37,741 nucleotides of DNA from Bacteroidales bacterium (GTDB lineage: Bacteria; Bacteroidota; Bacteroidia; Bacteroidales; UBA4181): assembly GCA_031275285.1 (NCBI GenBank), contig JAISOY010000060.1, positions 1 to 37,741 on the forward strand. Reading direction: 5' to 3'. Below the pieces are notes generated by a model. The model was not told the DNA's origin, ran no database searches, and was given only the letters and a program-made list of their open reading frames with translations. The position numbers were made by a program, and so were the translations under genes. Shown here piece after piece: positions 17,488 to 26,964 of the stretch (positions within the stretch are counted from its first letter, which is position 1; each line of letters opens with the position of its first letter).

Positions 17488-19725
17488 TCACTCTTTGACA
17501 TTCTTCGTTTTCTCATGAATGCAATGGCTCATTACCAAACGGATCTCCGTATATGAGTATTGATCGCCCACCCTATCCTTTATAGGAGACAGGAGAAAAT
17601 TGTCTTCTGCAATAGCTGCCTGGATCCAGGGACTTAATTTTTCCACTTTGTCTTGAGACAAAAGTTTCAAAACAGAGAGTTTGCCATTTTGTATATATTC
17701 AGCTAAATGAGAAATGACAGTGGATTGACTGATTTCCCGCATTTGTGCTATTTCTTCCACTGAAAAACCTTCCAGGAATAAATCATAACTTTTCTGGTTT
17801 GAATAAATATGCGGTTCATTTTCCTTCTTTTTAGAGGGAATATCTACCTTCTGTTTTGTACCCGTTTTCCCTGATACCTTTTTCCCTTCCTGGGAAATTT
17901 GTTCATATAAACCTTTACGGTCCGGAACTAAAAAATCGTTCCCATCAATCAGAGGTATGTTGTTATACCTCACTTTTTTCATGTTTTCGATGAATTGTTT
18001 TAAATCCAGTTCAAGGTTACACAGATGTTTGTAAAAGGTTTTTGCTTTTTTTACTTTGAATCCATTAATATACTGTTGTAAGGGTAACAACATCTTTTCA
18101 AGAATATTCCGGTGAAAAAACCCCACGGCTTTGTTACACCTTTCAGATAATGCATGGATATCAGTAACCGGTTGTCTTGTAATGGATCTTAACTCTGTTT
18201 TGAATCTTTCGGAAACCGATTTTAATTCATAAGCATGCGCCATCATTTCTTTCACTAAGGTATGGTATGACTGGAATTCACCGGAAGTTTTGTCATCAAT
18301 CAGTTTATTTAATCTATGGGGAATAGCTGTTAGCTCCTCACAATCAAAATACAACAATAAACGGTCTGCCCAGAAATGTCGTTTTTTTTCTTCCAGTATT
18401 TGAATGAGCTCGGCCTGTTGTTTTTCACTTTTCGACATACTTACCGCTTGTCTGTTTGTTTGCACACTATCAGGAGTGATGGGCGAGAGCAGGATAATTC
18501 CTTCAAGGGAAGTGCATCGGCTCAATGCTACATAAGATTGTCCGGGAGCAAATGCATCGCCGGTATCAATTACAGCCCTTTCAAAAGTCAGCCCCTGGCT
18601 TTTATGAATCGTAATTGCCCAGGCCAGCCGGATCGGGTATTGCATAAAGGCGCCTAATTCTTCCTCTTCTATTTCCGCTGTTTCCTTGTTTAGCGTATAA
18701 CGTATATTGGTCCATTTTTCCCGCTCGATTTCAATTATTTCATTTGTCCCTTCGAGTTTTATCCAGATCTGTTCGTGTTTTATCCGGGTAATGGTTCCAA
18801 GTTTTCCATTGTAGTAACGGCGGAATTCACCCGAATCATTCTTAATGAACATGATCTGTGCTCCTTCTTTTAAGGTTAAAACCATTTCAGTAGGGAGGGC
18901 ATATTCCGGAAATTCTCCGGTTATTTCTCCTTCAAACCGGAATATCTCTGATGTTAATTTACCTAGTTCACGATTGTTGATTTCATCGGCCTTTGCATTA
19001 CGTGTAGTGAGTGTAATGTATTTTTCTTCGGGGGGTGATTCGAAACCGGGACAATATCGTTGATTCAATATTTTCAGATCGGTTTGCGTTAATTCATTAT
19101 TCCTGACACGATTCAACAAATCAACAAATAATTGCTCCCGTTGACGATATACCTTCTTCAGTTCAAGGTACACCGGCGGAATACGTTGGACCGATTTTGC
19201 ATGAAAGAAGAACGGGGAAGAATAATAATCGCGTAGGATACTCCATTCGTCTTCTTTTACCACAGGAGGAAGCTGAAATAAATCACCGATATATAACAAT
19301 TGAACATTTCCGAAAGGCTGGTCGTTTTTCCTGATTCGCCGTAACGATGTATCGATGGCATCCAATACATCCACACGAAGCATACTTACTTCATCAATGA
19401 TCAGTAGTTCCATACGTCGTAGCATATCCAGCTTACTGCCTGACATCCTGAACCGCTCTTTGCTGTTCCTGTATTCCAGCCCGGGAATAAAAGGCTCAAA
19501 AGGTAGCTGAAAGAGAGAATGCAAAGTTACTCCCCCGGCATTGATTGCCGCAACACCGGTAGGTGCCGCTACAATGCAATTTTTATGGGTGTTTTCCCGG
19601 ATATATTTCAGGAAAGTGGTCTTTCCTGTTCCGGCTTTTCCTGTAAGGAACACATGTTGTGATGTCTGGTTTACAAAATCGGCAGCAAGTTGAAAAACAG
19701 GATTATGTGTGTCAGGAGTGATCAT
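17488..19725 (-). CDS. Pif1/RecD-like DNA helicase with C-terminal helix-turn-helix
   Basis: A 745-aa superfamily 1 helicase. Walker A is GKAGTGKTT at 29-37 and Walker B is LLIIDEVSM with Asp111-Glu112. 'FGNVQLLYIGDLFQLPPV' (motif III) and 'AWAITIHKSQGLTFERAVID' with 'SYVALSRCTSLEGIILL' (motifs V and VI) match Pif1-like helicases, which unwind DNA 5'-3' and resolve G-quadruplexes and stalled forks. Beyond residue ~450 lies a helical region. A helicase-associated helix-turn-helix follows ('SYDLFLEGFSVEEIAQMREISQSTVISHL') near residues 650-690. Such HTH tails occur in RecQ and Pif1-like proteins of Bacteroidetes. It is divergent from the GH105 gene across a 138-nt spacer, where TATCTTTG (minus, 19762-19755) could be its -7 box. 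Confidence 0.9.
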   Translation of the reverse strand: MITPDTHNPVFQLAADFVNQTSQHVFLTGKAGTGKTTFLKYIRENTHKNCIVAAPTGVAAINAGGVTLHSLFQLPFEPFIPGLEYRNSKERFRMSGSKLDMLRRMELLIIDEVSMLRVDVLDAIDTSLRRIRKNDQPFGNVQLLYIGDLFQLPPVVKEDEWSILRDYYSSPFFFHAKSVQRIPPVYLELKKVYRQREQLFVDLLNRVRNNELTQTDLKILNQRYCPGFESPPEEKYITLTTRNAKADEINNRELGKLTSEIFRFEGEITGEFPEYALPTEMVLTLKEGAQIMFIKNDSGEFRRYYNGKLGTITRIKHEQIWIKLEGTNEIIEIEREKWTNIRYTLNKETAEIEEEELGAFMQYPIRLAWAITIHKSQGLTFERAVIDTGDAFAPGQSYVALSRCTSLEGIILLSPITPDSVQTNRQAVSMSKSEKQQAELIQILEEKKRHFWADRLLLYFDCEELTAIPHRLNKLIDDKTSGEFQSYHTLVKEMMAHAYELKSVSERFKTELRSITRQPVTDIHALSERCNKAVGFFHRNILEKMLLPLQQYINGFKVKKAKTFYKHLCNLELDLKQFIENMKKVRYNNIPLIDGNDFLVPDRKGLYEQISQEGKKVSGKTGTKQKVDIPSKKKENEPHIYSNQKSYDLFLEGFSVEEIAQMREISQSTVISHLAEYIQNGKLSVLKLLSQDKVEKLSPWIQAAIAEDNFLLSPIKDRVGDQYSYTEIRLVMSHCIHEKTKNVKE

Positions 19726-19800
19726 CCAAAAGTTGTGAAAATAAGTTCATTTGTCAAAGATACATTTTTCTGTCCGGTATATGTCGGATAATATAAATAA

Positions 19801-19835
19801 TTTGACGGTAGATTCCTTCAAACATACTATATTTG
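19801..19835 (+). promoter_or_regulatory. Possible promoter of the GH105 gene
   Basis: TTTG (19801-19804) and TATATTTG (19828-19835) match the -33 and -7 consensus elements. The spacer is 23 nt, slightly longer than usual. The -7 box is a perfect TAnnTTTG match, 28 nt before the ATG at 19864. Confidence 0.45.
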
Positions 19836-19863
19836 TTCTGTAACCCATTTCAGATAAAACATT

Positions 19864-20988
19864 ATGAGGTTTTTTACTTGTTTCGTGTTATGGTCATTGC
19901 TAGGTACTTTCTGTATTACTGCTCAGGACTATCAACTAAGGAAATTTCCCAAAGGTTCGACGCCTGAGGAGATCGGAATTCGATTGGTAAACAAATATTT
20001 GCAGACGCCACATTCCCGGTATGGTAATACCCGTCCTAAAACACCTCCTACACAGATCACTTATCCCGATGTATGTGCCTGGCTGGGTGGCCTTTGGTTT
20101 TCAAGTGTTACCAAGAACCAATCAATGTATGATCATCTGGTGGAACGTTTCCAACCGCTTTTTACTACGGAAAAACATCTGCAACCCAAGCCGAACCATG
20201 TGGACAATAACGTATTCGGTGCGTTGCCGCTGGAAATATACCAAAAGAAAAAAGAAGAAAAATATTTGGCGTTAGGACTCATGTATGCCGATACGCAATG
20301 GGAAATTCCGGAAAATGCAACCCCCGAAGAAAGGGTATGGGCCGATAAGGGTTATTCCTGGCAGACGCGCATCTGGATTGATGATATGTTTATGATTACG
20401 GCTGTACAGGCACAGGCATATATGGCTACCGGTAACCGTACATATATTGACCGGGCAGCTTCTGAAATGGTGATGTACCTGAAAGAAATCCAGCGTTCCA
20501 ATGGTCTTTTTTATCACTCTCCGACAACGCCCTTCTTCTGGGGTAGAGGCAACGGCTGGATGGCCGTAGGTATGGCGGAGGTTTTAAGGATGTTACCGGA
20601 AAATCATCCTGAACAGGCAACAATTATGGAAGCTTATAAGAAGATGATGTCAACCTTGCTGCAATATCAGGCAGAGGACGGGATGTGGCGTCAATTGGTC
20701 GATGATCCGAAAGCATGGAAAGAAACATCCTGTACCGGTATGTTCACTTATGCAATGATTACCGGAGTGCAGAATGGATGGCTGGATAAGAAAACATATG
20801 GTGCTGCAGCGCGGAAGGCCTGGTTACGGTTAATTACCTACCTTAATGCGGATGACGAATTGACGGAGGTCTGCGAAGGAACCAATATCAGGAACGACCA
20901 TCAATATTATCTGGACCGTAAACGTATTACAGGTGATTTACATGGCCAGGCCCCCTTGATCTGGTGTGCTTATGCACTGAAACGATGA
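19864..20988 (+). CDS. GH105-family unsaturated glucuronyl/galacturonyl hydrolase
   Basis: A 374-aa secreted (alpha/alpha)6-barrel hydrolase, with a Sec signal MRFFTCF...CITAQ|D. It matches the YteR/YesR (GH105, formerly DUF1680-adjacent 'unsaturated rhamnogalacturonyl hydrolase') group. Such enzymes remove the 4,5-unsaturated uronate that polysaccharide lyases leave at chain ends. Visible signs are 'RIWIDDMFMITAVQAQAY' with candidate catalytic Asp173/Asp174, 'NGLFYHSPTTPFFWGRGNGWMAVGMAE', 'EDGMWRQLVDDP', and the C-terminal 'NDHQYYLDRKRITGDLHGQAPLIWCAYAL'. The product would feed KduI-type steps, and kduI is present at 26098. No SusC/SusD pair or lyase lies next to it, so it is not inside a visible polysaccharide-utilisation locus. 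Confidence 0.9.
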   Translation: MRFFTCFVLWSLLGTFCITAQDYQLRKFPKGSTPEEIGIRLVNKYLQTPHSRYGNTRPKTPPTQITYPDVCAWLGGLWFSSVTKNQSMYDHLVERFQPLFTTEKHLQPKPNHVDNNVFGALPLEIYQKKKEEKYLALGLMYADTQWEIPENATPEERVWADKGYSWQTRIWIDDMFMITAVQAQAYMATGNRTYIDRAASEMVMYLKEIQRSNGLFYHSPTTPFFWGRGNGWMAVGMAEVLRMLPENHPEQATIMEAYKKMMSTLLQYQAEDGMWRQLVDDPKAWKETSCTGMFTYAMITGVQNGWLDKKTYGAAARKAWLRLITYLNADDELTEVCEGTNIRNDHQYYLDRKRITGDLHGQAPLIWCAYALKR

Positions 20989-21003
20989 TTTGCATTATTT
21001 TTG
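20971..21003 (+). promoter_or_regulatory. Possible promoter of the thioredoxin-like gene
   Basis: TATG (20971-20974), a 21-nt spacer, then TATTTTTG (20996-21003). The -7 box fits TAnnTTTG; the -33 box has three of four bases. It overlaps the end of the GH105 gene and would give a leader of about 35 nt. Confidence 0.35.
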
Positions 21004-21045
21004 TTGTGAATATATCCGGACATTCTTACTTAAAAATATATTTAA

Positions 21046-21603
21046 ATGAAAATTTTCTTAATAATTGTAGTATCTCTCTTTACTTTGACCAACATATCTG
21101 CCCAGGAAGATACCAAGGTGAAATGGTTTACTATGGAGGAGGCATTAAAATTAAATGAAAAGGCACCCAAAAAATTCCTGATAGACCTCTATACCGACTG
21201 GTGTGGTTGGTGTAAGAGAATGGATGCAGAAACATTCAGCCATCCTGAGATTGCCCGATACATCAATACTCATTTTTATCCTGTTAAGTTTAATGCTGAG
21301 TCGCCCAATGCAATTATCTTTAGGGGAATTAATTTTGAGGGTAGTAAAAAAGTAAATGGAAGAGCCTCCACTCATAAGTTTGTTGAGGCCTTGTTTGAAA
21401 GTGGAAATATACCTCCGGAAAGAAGGGGCTATCCTTCTATTGCCTATTTAACTGAAAAACTGGAATTAATTGGTGCTGACGGGGGCTATAAAAATCCACA
21501 ACAACTAGAACCGTTATTGTATTACATGCAGGAAGAAAAGTTTAAGACCGTCAATTTTTCCGAATACGGCAGTACATTCGTCAGCAAGCTGGATAATAAG
21601 TAA
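21046..21603 (+). CDS. Secreted thioredoxin-fold protein (CxxC)
   Basis: A 185-aa exported protein with a signal peptide (MKIFLIIVVSLFTLTNISAQ|E). The thioredoxin-like active site is DWCGWCKRM, with Cys53 and Cys56. It is preceded by 'PKKFLIDLYT' and followed by 'DAETFSHPEIARYINTHFYPVKFNAE', the pattern of the Thioredoxin_7/DUF255-like group. A later 'RRGYPSIAYL' supplies the cis-proline position. It is expected in the periplasm, where it could reduce or isomerise disulfides. A partner reductase such as DsbD is not in the window. Its stop codon lies inside the end of repeat copy A, and it converges on fmt. Confidence 0.87.
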   Translation: MKIFLIIVVSLFTLTNISAQEDTKVKWFTMEEALKLNEKAPKKFLIDLYTDWCGWCKRMDAETFSHPEIARYINTHFYPVKFNAESPNAIIFRGINFEGSKKVNGRASTHKFVEALFESGNIPPERRGYPSIAYLTEKLELIGADGGYKNPQQLEPLLYYMQEEKFKTVNFSEYGSTFVSKLDNK

Positions 21604-21691
21604 TATAAAACAATTAATGTCATATTTGCTAAGCGTACTCAATGTTAATCAATGCGACTTAAGAAAACAATAAATAGCACTGAGTGCTTAG
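21598..21691 (-). repeat. Dispersed intergenic repeat, copy A
   Basis: The first of three diverged copies of a 92-94 nt element, read on the minus strand from 21690. It differs from copy B at about 14 positions plus one indel by hand count. The first 34 nt differ at only one. It starts with hairpin AGCAC-TCA-GTGCT then T-rich ATTTATTGTTTTCTT. It begins 7 nt after the fmt stop codon and runs to the thioredoxin gene stop. A further inverted pair, CTAAGCGTACTCAATG (21629-21644) with CACTGAGTGCTTAG (21678-21691), is clear only in this copy. Confidence 0.85.
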
Positions 21692-21697
21692 ATAGAT

Positions 21698-22663
21698 CTA
21701 TTCGATTCCTGTTTCTATCCGGAAATTATTGATGTCATGCATTCCCCGGAGAAAATCTTCAACAGGCATCCGTTTTTTTCCTTCCAGTTGCAGGCTTTTA
21801 ACTGATATCCATCCGTCGTCTGTGGCTATATGCAAGAAACTCTTCTGATCGGATCCGATACTTCCGGGTTTTGACAAATGAGGTGTAAGATAAGGTTCGG
21901 TGTCGAATATTTTCAGCATCAGTTTTTCTCCGGTGGGAGAAATTAGATAAGTCCAAGCTGCAGGATAAGGGGAAAGTCCCCGGATAAAATTATAAGTGGA
22001 TGTTGTGTTGCGTTTCCAGTCGATCTTACATGTTTCCTTGAATATTTTGGGTGCCGTCATTAATACCTGATCGCTCATTTCGAGTTTCTGAGGTATGGAC
22101 CGGTAATTATTTTTTTCAATATTTTGAATGGCATCCACTAGATGATGTGCTCCGCTGTACATCAGTTTGTCATGCATGCTTCCGGCATTATCTTCCTGAA
22201 GGATCGGTTCTTCCCTGTATGAAATAATATTCCCTGTATCTATTTCTTTTTCGATGAAAAAAACCGTCGTTCCGGTTTTTGTTTCACCATTGATGATGGC
22301 CCAGTTGATGGGGGCCGCACCCCGGTATTGCGGCAATAATGAAGCATGCAAATTGACTGTGCCTAATGGCGGCATATTCCAGACTTCTTCCGGCAACATG
22401 CGGAAAGCCACCACTACAAATAAATCAGCATTGAAACTTTTCAGATGATCCAAAAAGTCCGTATTTTTTAATTTTTCAGGCTGGAGAATGGGTAAATGAT
22501 GTTTTTGGGCACATTGTTTTACGGCAGTTTCATGTATTTTCTGACCTCTTCCTGATGGCTTGTCCGGAGCGGTGACAACAGCAGCCACATCCATACCGGC
22601 TTCAATGATTGCTTCTAATGAAGCAACTGCGAATTCCGGAGTTCCCATAAAAACTACACGCAT
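21698..22663 (-). CDS. fmt: Methionyl-tRNA formyltransferase
   Basis: A 321-aa enzyme that formylates initiator Met-tRNA using 10-formyltetrahydrofolate. The N-terminal Rossmann domain starts MRVVFMGTPEFAV. The catalytic triad is visible: Asn104 and His106 in VNLHASLLPQYRGAAP, and Asp142 in EIDTG. 'TAPDKPSGRG' at 31-40 is also a family signature. The C-terminal OB-like tRNA-binding domain follows ('RGLSPYPAAWTYL', 'GWISVKSLQLEGKKRMPVEDFLRG'). Length is normal. It is the last gene of a minus-strand run: LptF/G, 66 nt, ribBA, 18 nt, fmt. Repeat copy A begins 7 nt after its TAG stop and may act in 3' end formation. Confidence 0.97.
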   Translation of the reverse strand: MRVVFMGTPEFAVASLEAIIEAGMDVAAVVTAPDKPSGRGQKIHETAVKQCAQKHHLPILQPEKLKNTDFLDHLKSFNADLFVVVAFRMLPEEVWNMPPLGTVNLHASLLPQYRGAAPINWAIINGETKTGTTVFFIEKEIDTGNIISYREEPILQEDNAGSMHDKLMYSGAHHLVDAIQNIEKNNYRSIPQKLEMSDQVLMTAPKIFKETCKIDWKRNTTSTYNFIRGLSPYPAAWTYLISPTGEKLMLKIFDTEPYLTPHLSKPGSIGSDQKSFLHIATDDGWISVKSLQLEGKKRMPVEDFLRGMHDINNFRIETGIE

Positions 22664-22681
22664 AATCAGATAAGATGAATA

Positions 22682-23905
22682 TTATTTCTTTTTTACCAGC
22701 TCCAGTGTATGACCCATTTTTTCATATTTGGTCTGCATATATTTTTGACTGTAAGAATTAGGCGGGACTTCAAGCGGGACATTTTCCACGATCGTTATGC
22801 CATAACCTTCCAGTGCAATCCGTTTGACGGGATTGTTGGTCATCAGCCTTATCGAGCCTAATCCGAGTTCCCGTAAGATGCTGGCTCCTACGCCATAGTC
22901 GCGTTCATCAGCTTTGAAGCCGAGATCGATGTTGGCTTCTACCGTATCTCGCCCCTCATCCTGAAGTTTGTATGCGCTAATCTTATTGAATAATCCGATA
23001 CCCCTGCCTTCCTGGTTAAGATATACGACTACTCCTTTACCTTCTTTTTCGATCATACGCAAAGCCAGGTGTAACTGTTCCCCGCAGTCGCAACGATAGG
23101 AACCCAGGATATCTCCGGTGAGGCAGGAAGAATGCACCCTTGTCAGGACCGGTTCGTCTTTTTCCCAGCTTCCTTTGATAATTGCCAGATGTTCCAGGTC
23201 ATTTGAAAGCTGGACGAACGGAATTACCTCGAAGTCTCCGTATTTTGTGGGAAGTTTTACACGTTCCCCCATTTTGATAATGGACTCTTTCTGTAAACGG
23301 TACCTGATCAGATCTGCGATAGAAATAATTTTTAGATGATGGGTGGCAGCAATTTCAAATAATTGAGGAAGTCGTGCCATACTTCCGTCTTCATTCAGTA
23401 TTTCTACCAAAGCGCCTCCCGGTTGTAAGCCTGCCAGACGGGTAAGGTCTACTACGGCCTCTGTGTGTCCCGGCCGGCGTAGTACGCCTTTTTCACGGGC
23501 CTTTAATGGCGCGATATGCCCCGGACGTGCCAGGTCTTCCGGACGGGTATTGGGATCCACCAGGGCACGGATGGTCTTTGCCCGGTCGGAAGTGGAGATT
23601 CCGGTAGTACACCCGCTCCCGATCAAATCAACAGAAACGGTAAACGGGGTTTCGTGCAATGATGTGTTTTTACCCACCATCATATCTAATTCCAATTCTT
23701 CACAACGTTTCTCGGATAAAGGAGCACAAAGCATCCCTCTTCCGTATTTTACCATAAAATTGACAATATCCGGAGTAATGGTTTCCGCAGCACATATAAA
23801 ATCACCTTCATTCTCACGGTCTTCATCGTCCACAACGATGATGATTTTTCCATTACGAATATCTTCTATTGCTTCTTCTATGGTATTAAGTTTCTTTTGG
23901 GACAT
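22682..23905 (-). CDS. ribBA: Bifunctional 3,4-dihydroxy-2-butanone-4-phosphate synthase / GTP cyclohydrolase II
   Basis: A 407-aa riboflavin-synthesis enzyme. The N-terminal RibB half (residues ~1-205) makes dihydroxybutanone phosphate from ribulose 5-phosphate. It shows the acidic metal-binding [10 protein letters not shown] and '[12 protein letters not shown]' with 'RPGHIAPL'. The C-terminal RibA half (~210-400) opens GTP. It has the zinc cysteines in '[20 protein letters not shown]', '[15 protein letters not shown]' and the '[18 protein letters not shown]' segment. Both halves look intact, so both activities are expected. No FMN riboswitch is visible in the 66-nt gap upstream. It is followed by fmt after 18 nt. 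Confidence 0.96.
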   Translation of the reverse strand: MSQKKLNTIEEAIEDIRNGKIIIVVDDEDRENEGDFICAAETITPDIVNFMVKYGRGMLCAPLSEKRCEELELDMMVGKNTSLHETPFTVSVDLIGSGCTTGISTSDRAKTIRALVDPNTRPEDLARPGHIAPLKAREKGVLRRPGHTEAVVDLTRLAGLQPGGALVEILNEDGSMARLPQLFEIAATHHLKIISIADLIRYRLQKESIIKMGERVKLPTKYGDFEVIPFVQLSNDLEHLAIIKGSWEKDEPVLTRVHSSCLTGDILGSYRCDCGEQLHLALRMIEKEGKGVVVYLNQEGRGIGLFNKISAYKLQDEGRDTVEANIDLGFKADERDYGVGASILRELGLGSIRLMTNNPVKRIALEGYGITIVENVPLEVPPNSYSQKYMQTKYEKMGHTLELVKKK

Positions 23906-23971
23906 TATTTATTGTGTTTATCAGGTTTATCTTTCGATTGATCGATAAGTGTTTCCGATTGACATCAAAAA

Positions 23972-25876
23972 CTATAAAGTACTGTTTATTTCATTTATAA
24001 GATTACGGTTAGCACCCATGATATTCTTCAGGTCATTGCGTAAATTATTTTTTTGTATCAGCGCCTTCAGATAAAGGTACAGCCATACAGGGACAATAAT
24101 CATGATCGCTATGGCCTGCCATTTCGATTGAAGTTTGATTTTGTAATCATGTAACGAAACGTTCGGATATTCGCGTACAGTTTCCCTGATCAGGTCGATA
24201 TCCGATTTTTCAAGAATTGCTTTTACACGGTCGTAATCATGTCCGATACCGGTCAGTATCGGATCTTCATCTTTCTGAAAGATCTTGGTTAGCCGTAATA
24301 ATCTACTCAGGTCATCTTCCAGGTATACTTTACATTTTTGTGATAATTCGTCAATTTCATTGATGATGTTTTCAGGTTCCATGTCAGCCTGACTGACTTT
24401 AATGTCAATGTTGGCACGCGATGTGGGATAAATAGCGAAAATGAAGCCCAGTCCTTTTTTTATGTAACTCAGATACAGGTCCTGATTAAAAATGGAAGAA
24501 TCGCGGGTAGCCAGGTAGGTCAGGAAAACCCCGATAGGTAGCACGATGAAGGTAGACATCCACATACCCAAGAATGGAGTCAAAGTACCGCCTTTAGCCG
24601 CTTTTTCACCAATCATGGAAATAACATAGTACAATACGAAGAAAATTACGGCAATAATGATCGGCGTTCCCAACCCTCCTTTCCGTATAATGGCTCCCAA
24701 AGGAGCTCCGATAAAGAACAGGATGATACAGGCCAGCGACATGGTAAATTTCCGGTGCCATTCCACTTCGTAGCGCCATGTTTGTTTGCTTTTGAAATCC
24801 AGTTCATAGATGGTCCCGGCAAACTGGTCCTTCTGGTTGCGAGCATCATTTATGGCCGCTTGTATCGCTTCCTGTCGTTTGGTTTTGGGTTCCAGGTCGA
24901 AAGCGGTCATGAAATGATCCGTTATTTTTGACCGGTATATGGTATCTCTTACCCGTGGTGGATAATCGGGAAATTGATAAGCCGGTTTTACCGAAGAACG
25001 TAAATGGTCCTCATGTTCTTTGACAACTACTTTCATTGAATCAATGGTAACTTTCAATTGATCAAGGCTCATCATCTGATATCCCTTTTTAAGGATCTGA
25101 TCATCCTCCGACCTTTCAAAATCAAAGCTGGGCAACACCATCCGGAATGTTTGCTGTTCAAAAGTCTGATGACTGAAGGGATAGGTATTGTTCTTTTTAT
25201 TGGTGCTTTTTTTGTCTGCTACTTCTTCCCTATACCTGTGTCCGCTATATAGGACCACTTCCAAAAAACGTTTGTCAGCCGTAACCGCCATATGCCCGGA
25301 ATCGGCAAGGATAACAGTAGTGTTACCCAGCTTTTCAGTGTGATCATATATCATTATATCATACAACAGGTTCGTTTTATGGTCTTTTTTACCGATACGG
25401 ATGCTGTAACCGTCTATAGCATCTGAGAACGCACCTTCACGTATACTTAATTCCGGACGTTGCTGCCTGATATCGTTGATCAGGCTTCTCATTTTCAGAT
25501 TGGTAAATGGAGTTATATTGTTGGCAAAAAGAAATGCAATTATTCCGATAATAAAAGAAAGTACAATCAAAGGAAAGACAATCCGTTGTAAAGATATTCC
25601 GGCAGCTTTTAAAGCGATCAGTTCATAGTTTTCTCCCATATTGCCCAATGTCAATATCGACGACAATAATACGGCCAAAGGAAAAGCCATGATCGTTAAA
25701 TTAGCTGATGTATATAATAACAACTCTCCGATAATGGACAGTTCGAGCCCCTTACCTACAAGTTCATCGATCCATTTCCATAAAAACTGCATGAGCAATA
25801 CAAAGACCACTATGATAAAAACCAGTACGAATGGTCCTATGAATTGTTTCAGCATGAAGCGATGAAGTATCTTCAT
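23972..25876 (-). CDS. LptF/LptG-family permease
   Basis: A 634-aa inner-membrane protein of the YjgP/YjgQ (LptF/LptG) family, the transmembrane part of the LPS-extracting ABC transporter. The opening 'RFMLKQFIGPFVLVFIIVVFVLLMQFLWKWIDELVGKG' pattern is typical (first transmembrane helix plus coupling region). 'FPLAVLLSSILTLGNMGENYELIALKAAGISLQRIV' matches the cytoplasmic coupling helix. A large periplasmic jellyroll domain (~110-370) follows, then three more membrane helices ('FFIGAPLGAIIRKGGLG', 'VISMIGEKAAKGG', 'WMSTFIVLPIGVFLTYLATRDS'). About 150 extra C-terminal residues end in another hydrophobic segment, so it is longer than the ~360-aa E. coli proteins. Whether it acts as LptF or LptG cannot be told. 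It is first in a run with ribBA and fmt. Confidence 0.9.
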   Translation of the reverse strand: MKILHRFMLKQFIGPFVLVFIIVVFVLLMQFLWKWIDELVGKGLELSIIGELLLYTSANLTIMAFPLAVLLSSILTLGNMGENYELIALKAAGISLQRIVFPLIVLSFIIGIIAFLFANNITPFTNLKMRSLINDIRQQRPELSIREGAFSDAIDGYSIRIGKKDHKTNLLYDIMIYDHTEKLGNTTVILADSGHMAVTADKRFLEVVLYSGHRYREEVADKKSTNKKNNTYPFSHQTFEQQTFRMVLPSFDFERSEDDQILKKGYQMMSLDQLKVTIDSMKVVVKEHEDHLRSSVKPAYQFPDYPPRVRDTIYRSKITDHFMTAFDLEPKTKRQEAIQAAINDARNQKDQFAGTIYELDFKSKQTWRYEVEWHRKFTMSLACIILFFIGAPLGAIIRKGGLGTPIIIAVIFFVLYYVISMIGEKAAKGGTLTPFLGMWMSTFIVLPIGVFLTYLATRDSSIFNQDLYLSYIKKGLGFIFAIYPTSRANIDIKVSQADMEPENIINEIDELSQKCKVYLEDDLSRLLRLTKIFQKDEDPILTGIGHDYDRVKAILEKSDIDLIRETVREYPNVSLHDYKIKLQSKWQAIAIMIIVPVWLYLYLKALIQKNNLRNDLKNIMGANRNLINEINSTL

Positions 25877-26030
25877 GGCTTGATATATTTATAACTAATG
25901 CTATTCAAGATTCAATACTTTCAGACTGTAAAGGTATAAATTATTCATGATTTATGAAGAAAAGTGTATGATAACCGTTTAATGTGTAAACATGATTGCC
26001 TTTATTGGTATACCTGATATGACGATAAAA

Positions 26031-26062
26031 TTTGTTTTAAATAGACATTTTTACTATCTTCG
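26031..26062 (+). promoter_or_regulatory. Predicted promoter of kduI
   Basis: TTTG (26031-26034), a 20-nt spacer, then TATCTTCG (26055-26062). It matches the Bacteroidetes -33/-7 consensus with one mismatch in the -7 box (C for T). The ATG is 35 nt further on. Confidence 0.6.
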
Positions 26063-26097
26063 TCCAAGAATGATTTTAATTTTTAAACGATAATGCT

Positions 26098-26940
26098 ATG
26101 AGTGTAAAATATGAAATCCGGCATGCTTCTCATCCGGCAGATGCAAAAAGTTATGATACACAAAGACTCCGGAAAGAACATTTAATTGAACATGTTTTTG
26201 TAAAAGATGAAATTAACCTGGTATATTCTATGTATGACAGGTATATTGTTGGCGGAGCATTTCCGGTAAGTAAAGCGATCAGGCTGGAAACCATCGAGCC
26301 GTTAAAAGCACCTAATTTTTTACATCGCCGGGAGTTGGGGATGATCAATGTCGGTGGCCCCGGAAAAGTGAAAGTCGGGAATGAAGAATATATGATCGGA
26401 CATAAAGAAGCGCTTTATGTGGGCAGTGGTGATCATGAAGTGACTTTTTCCAGTGAATCAGCCTCCCAGCCGGCTAAATTTTACATTAATTCTGCGCCTG
26501 CACACAAATCTCTTCCTACACGGAAGGTGACACTGGCCGATGCTGTAGTGGCGGATATGGGCGCTTTAGAAACATCTAATGCCCGTAGGATCAATAAATT
26601 ATTGGTGCGCGAGGTGCTGGAAACCTGTCAGCTTCAGATGGGGATGACGGAATTGCAACCGGGGAGCGTTTGGAATACCATGTCTCCTCATACCCATTTG
26701 CGCCGTATGGAAGCTTATTTTTATTTTGAAGTTCCGGATAAACAGGCTGTTTGTCACTTTATGGGTGAGATTGACGAAACACGTCATATTTGGATGAAAA
26801 ATGAACAGGCAGTCATTTCTCCTTCCTGGTCCATTCATTCCGGTGCAGGAACCAGCAATTATACATTTATCTGGGGAATGGCCGGTGAAAATATGGATTA
26901 TGGAGATATGGACACTGTCCAACCGGATGAATTAAAATAG
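26098..26940 (+). CDS. kduI: 5-dehydro-4-deoxy-D-glucuronate isomerase
   Basis: A 280-aa cupin-fold zinc enzyme that isomerises 4-deoxy-L-threo-5-hexosulose uronate to 2-keto-3-deoxy-gluconate's precursor DKII. This is a step in the breakdown of unsaturated uronates from pectin or glycosaminoglycans. The zinc ligands align with the E. coli enzyme: His198, His200 and Glu205 in SPHTHLRRMEAY, and His247 in SWSIHSGAG. Length equals the family norm (~278). It is cytosolic, with no signal. It stands alone: a promoter at 26031-26062 and a strong terminator directly after. The usual partner KduD is not in the window. The secreted GH105 enzyme at 19864 would supply its type of substrate. Confidence 0.96.
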   Translation: MSVKYEIRHASHPADAKSYDTQRLRKEHLIEHVFVKDEINLVYSMYDRYIVGGAFPVSKAIRLETIEPLKAPNFLHRRELGMINVGGPGKVKVGNEEYMIGHKEALYVGSGDHEVTFSSESASQPAKFYINSAPAHKSLPTRKVTLADAVVADMGALETSNARRINKLLVREVLETCQLQMGMTELQPGSVWNTMSPHTHLRRMEAYFYFEVPDKQAVCHFMGEIDETRHIWMKNEQAVISPSWSIHSGAGTSNYTFIWGMAGENMDYGDMDTVQPDELK

Positions 26941-26964
26941 AAAATAATAATTATTGATAATATT

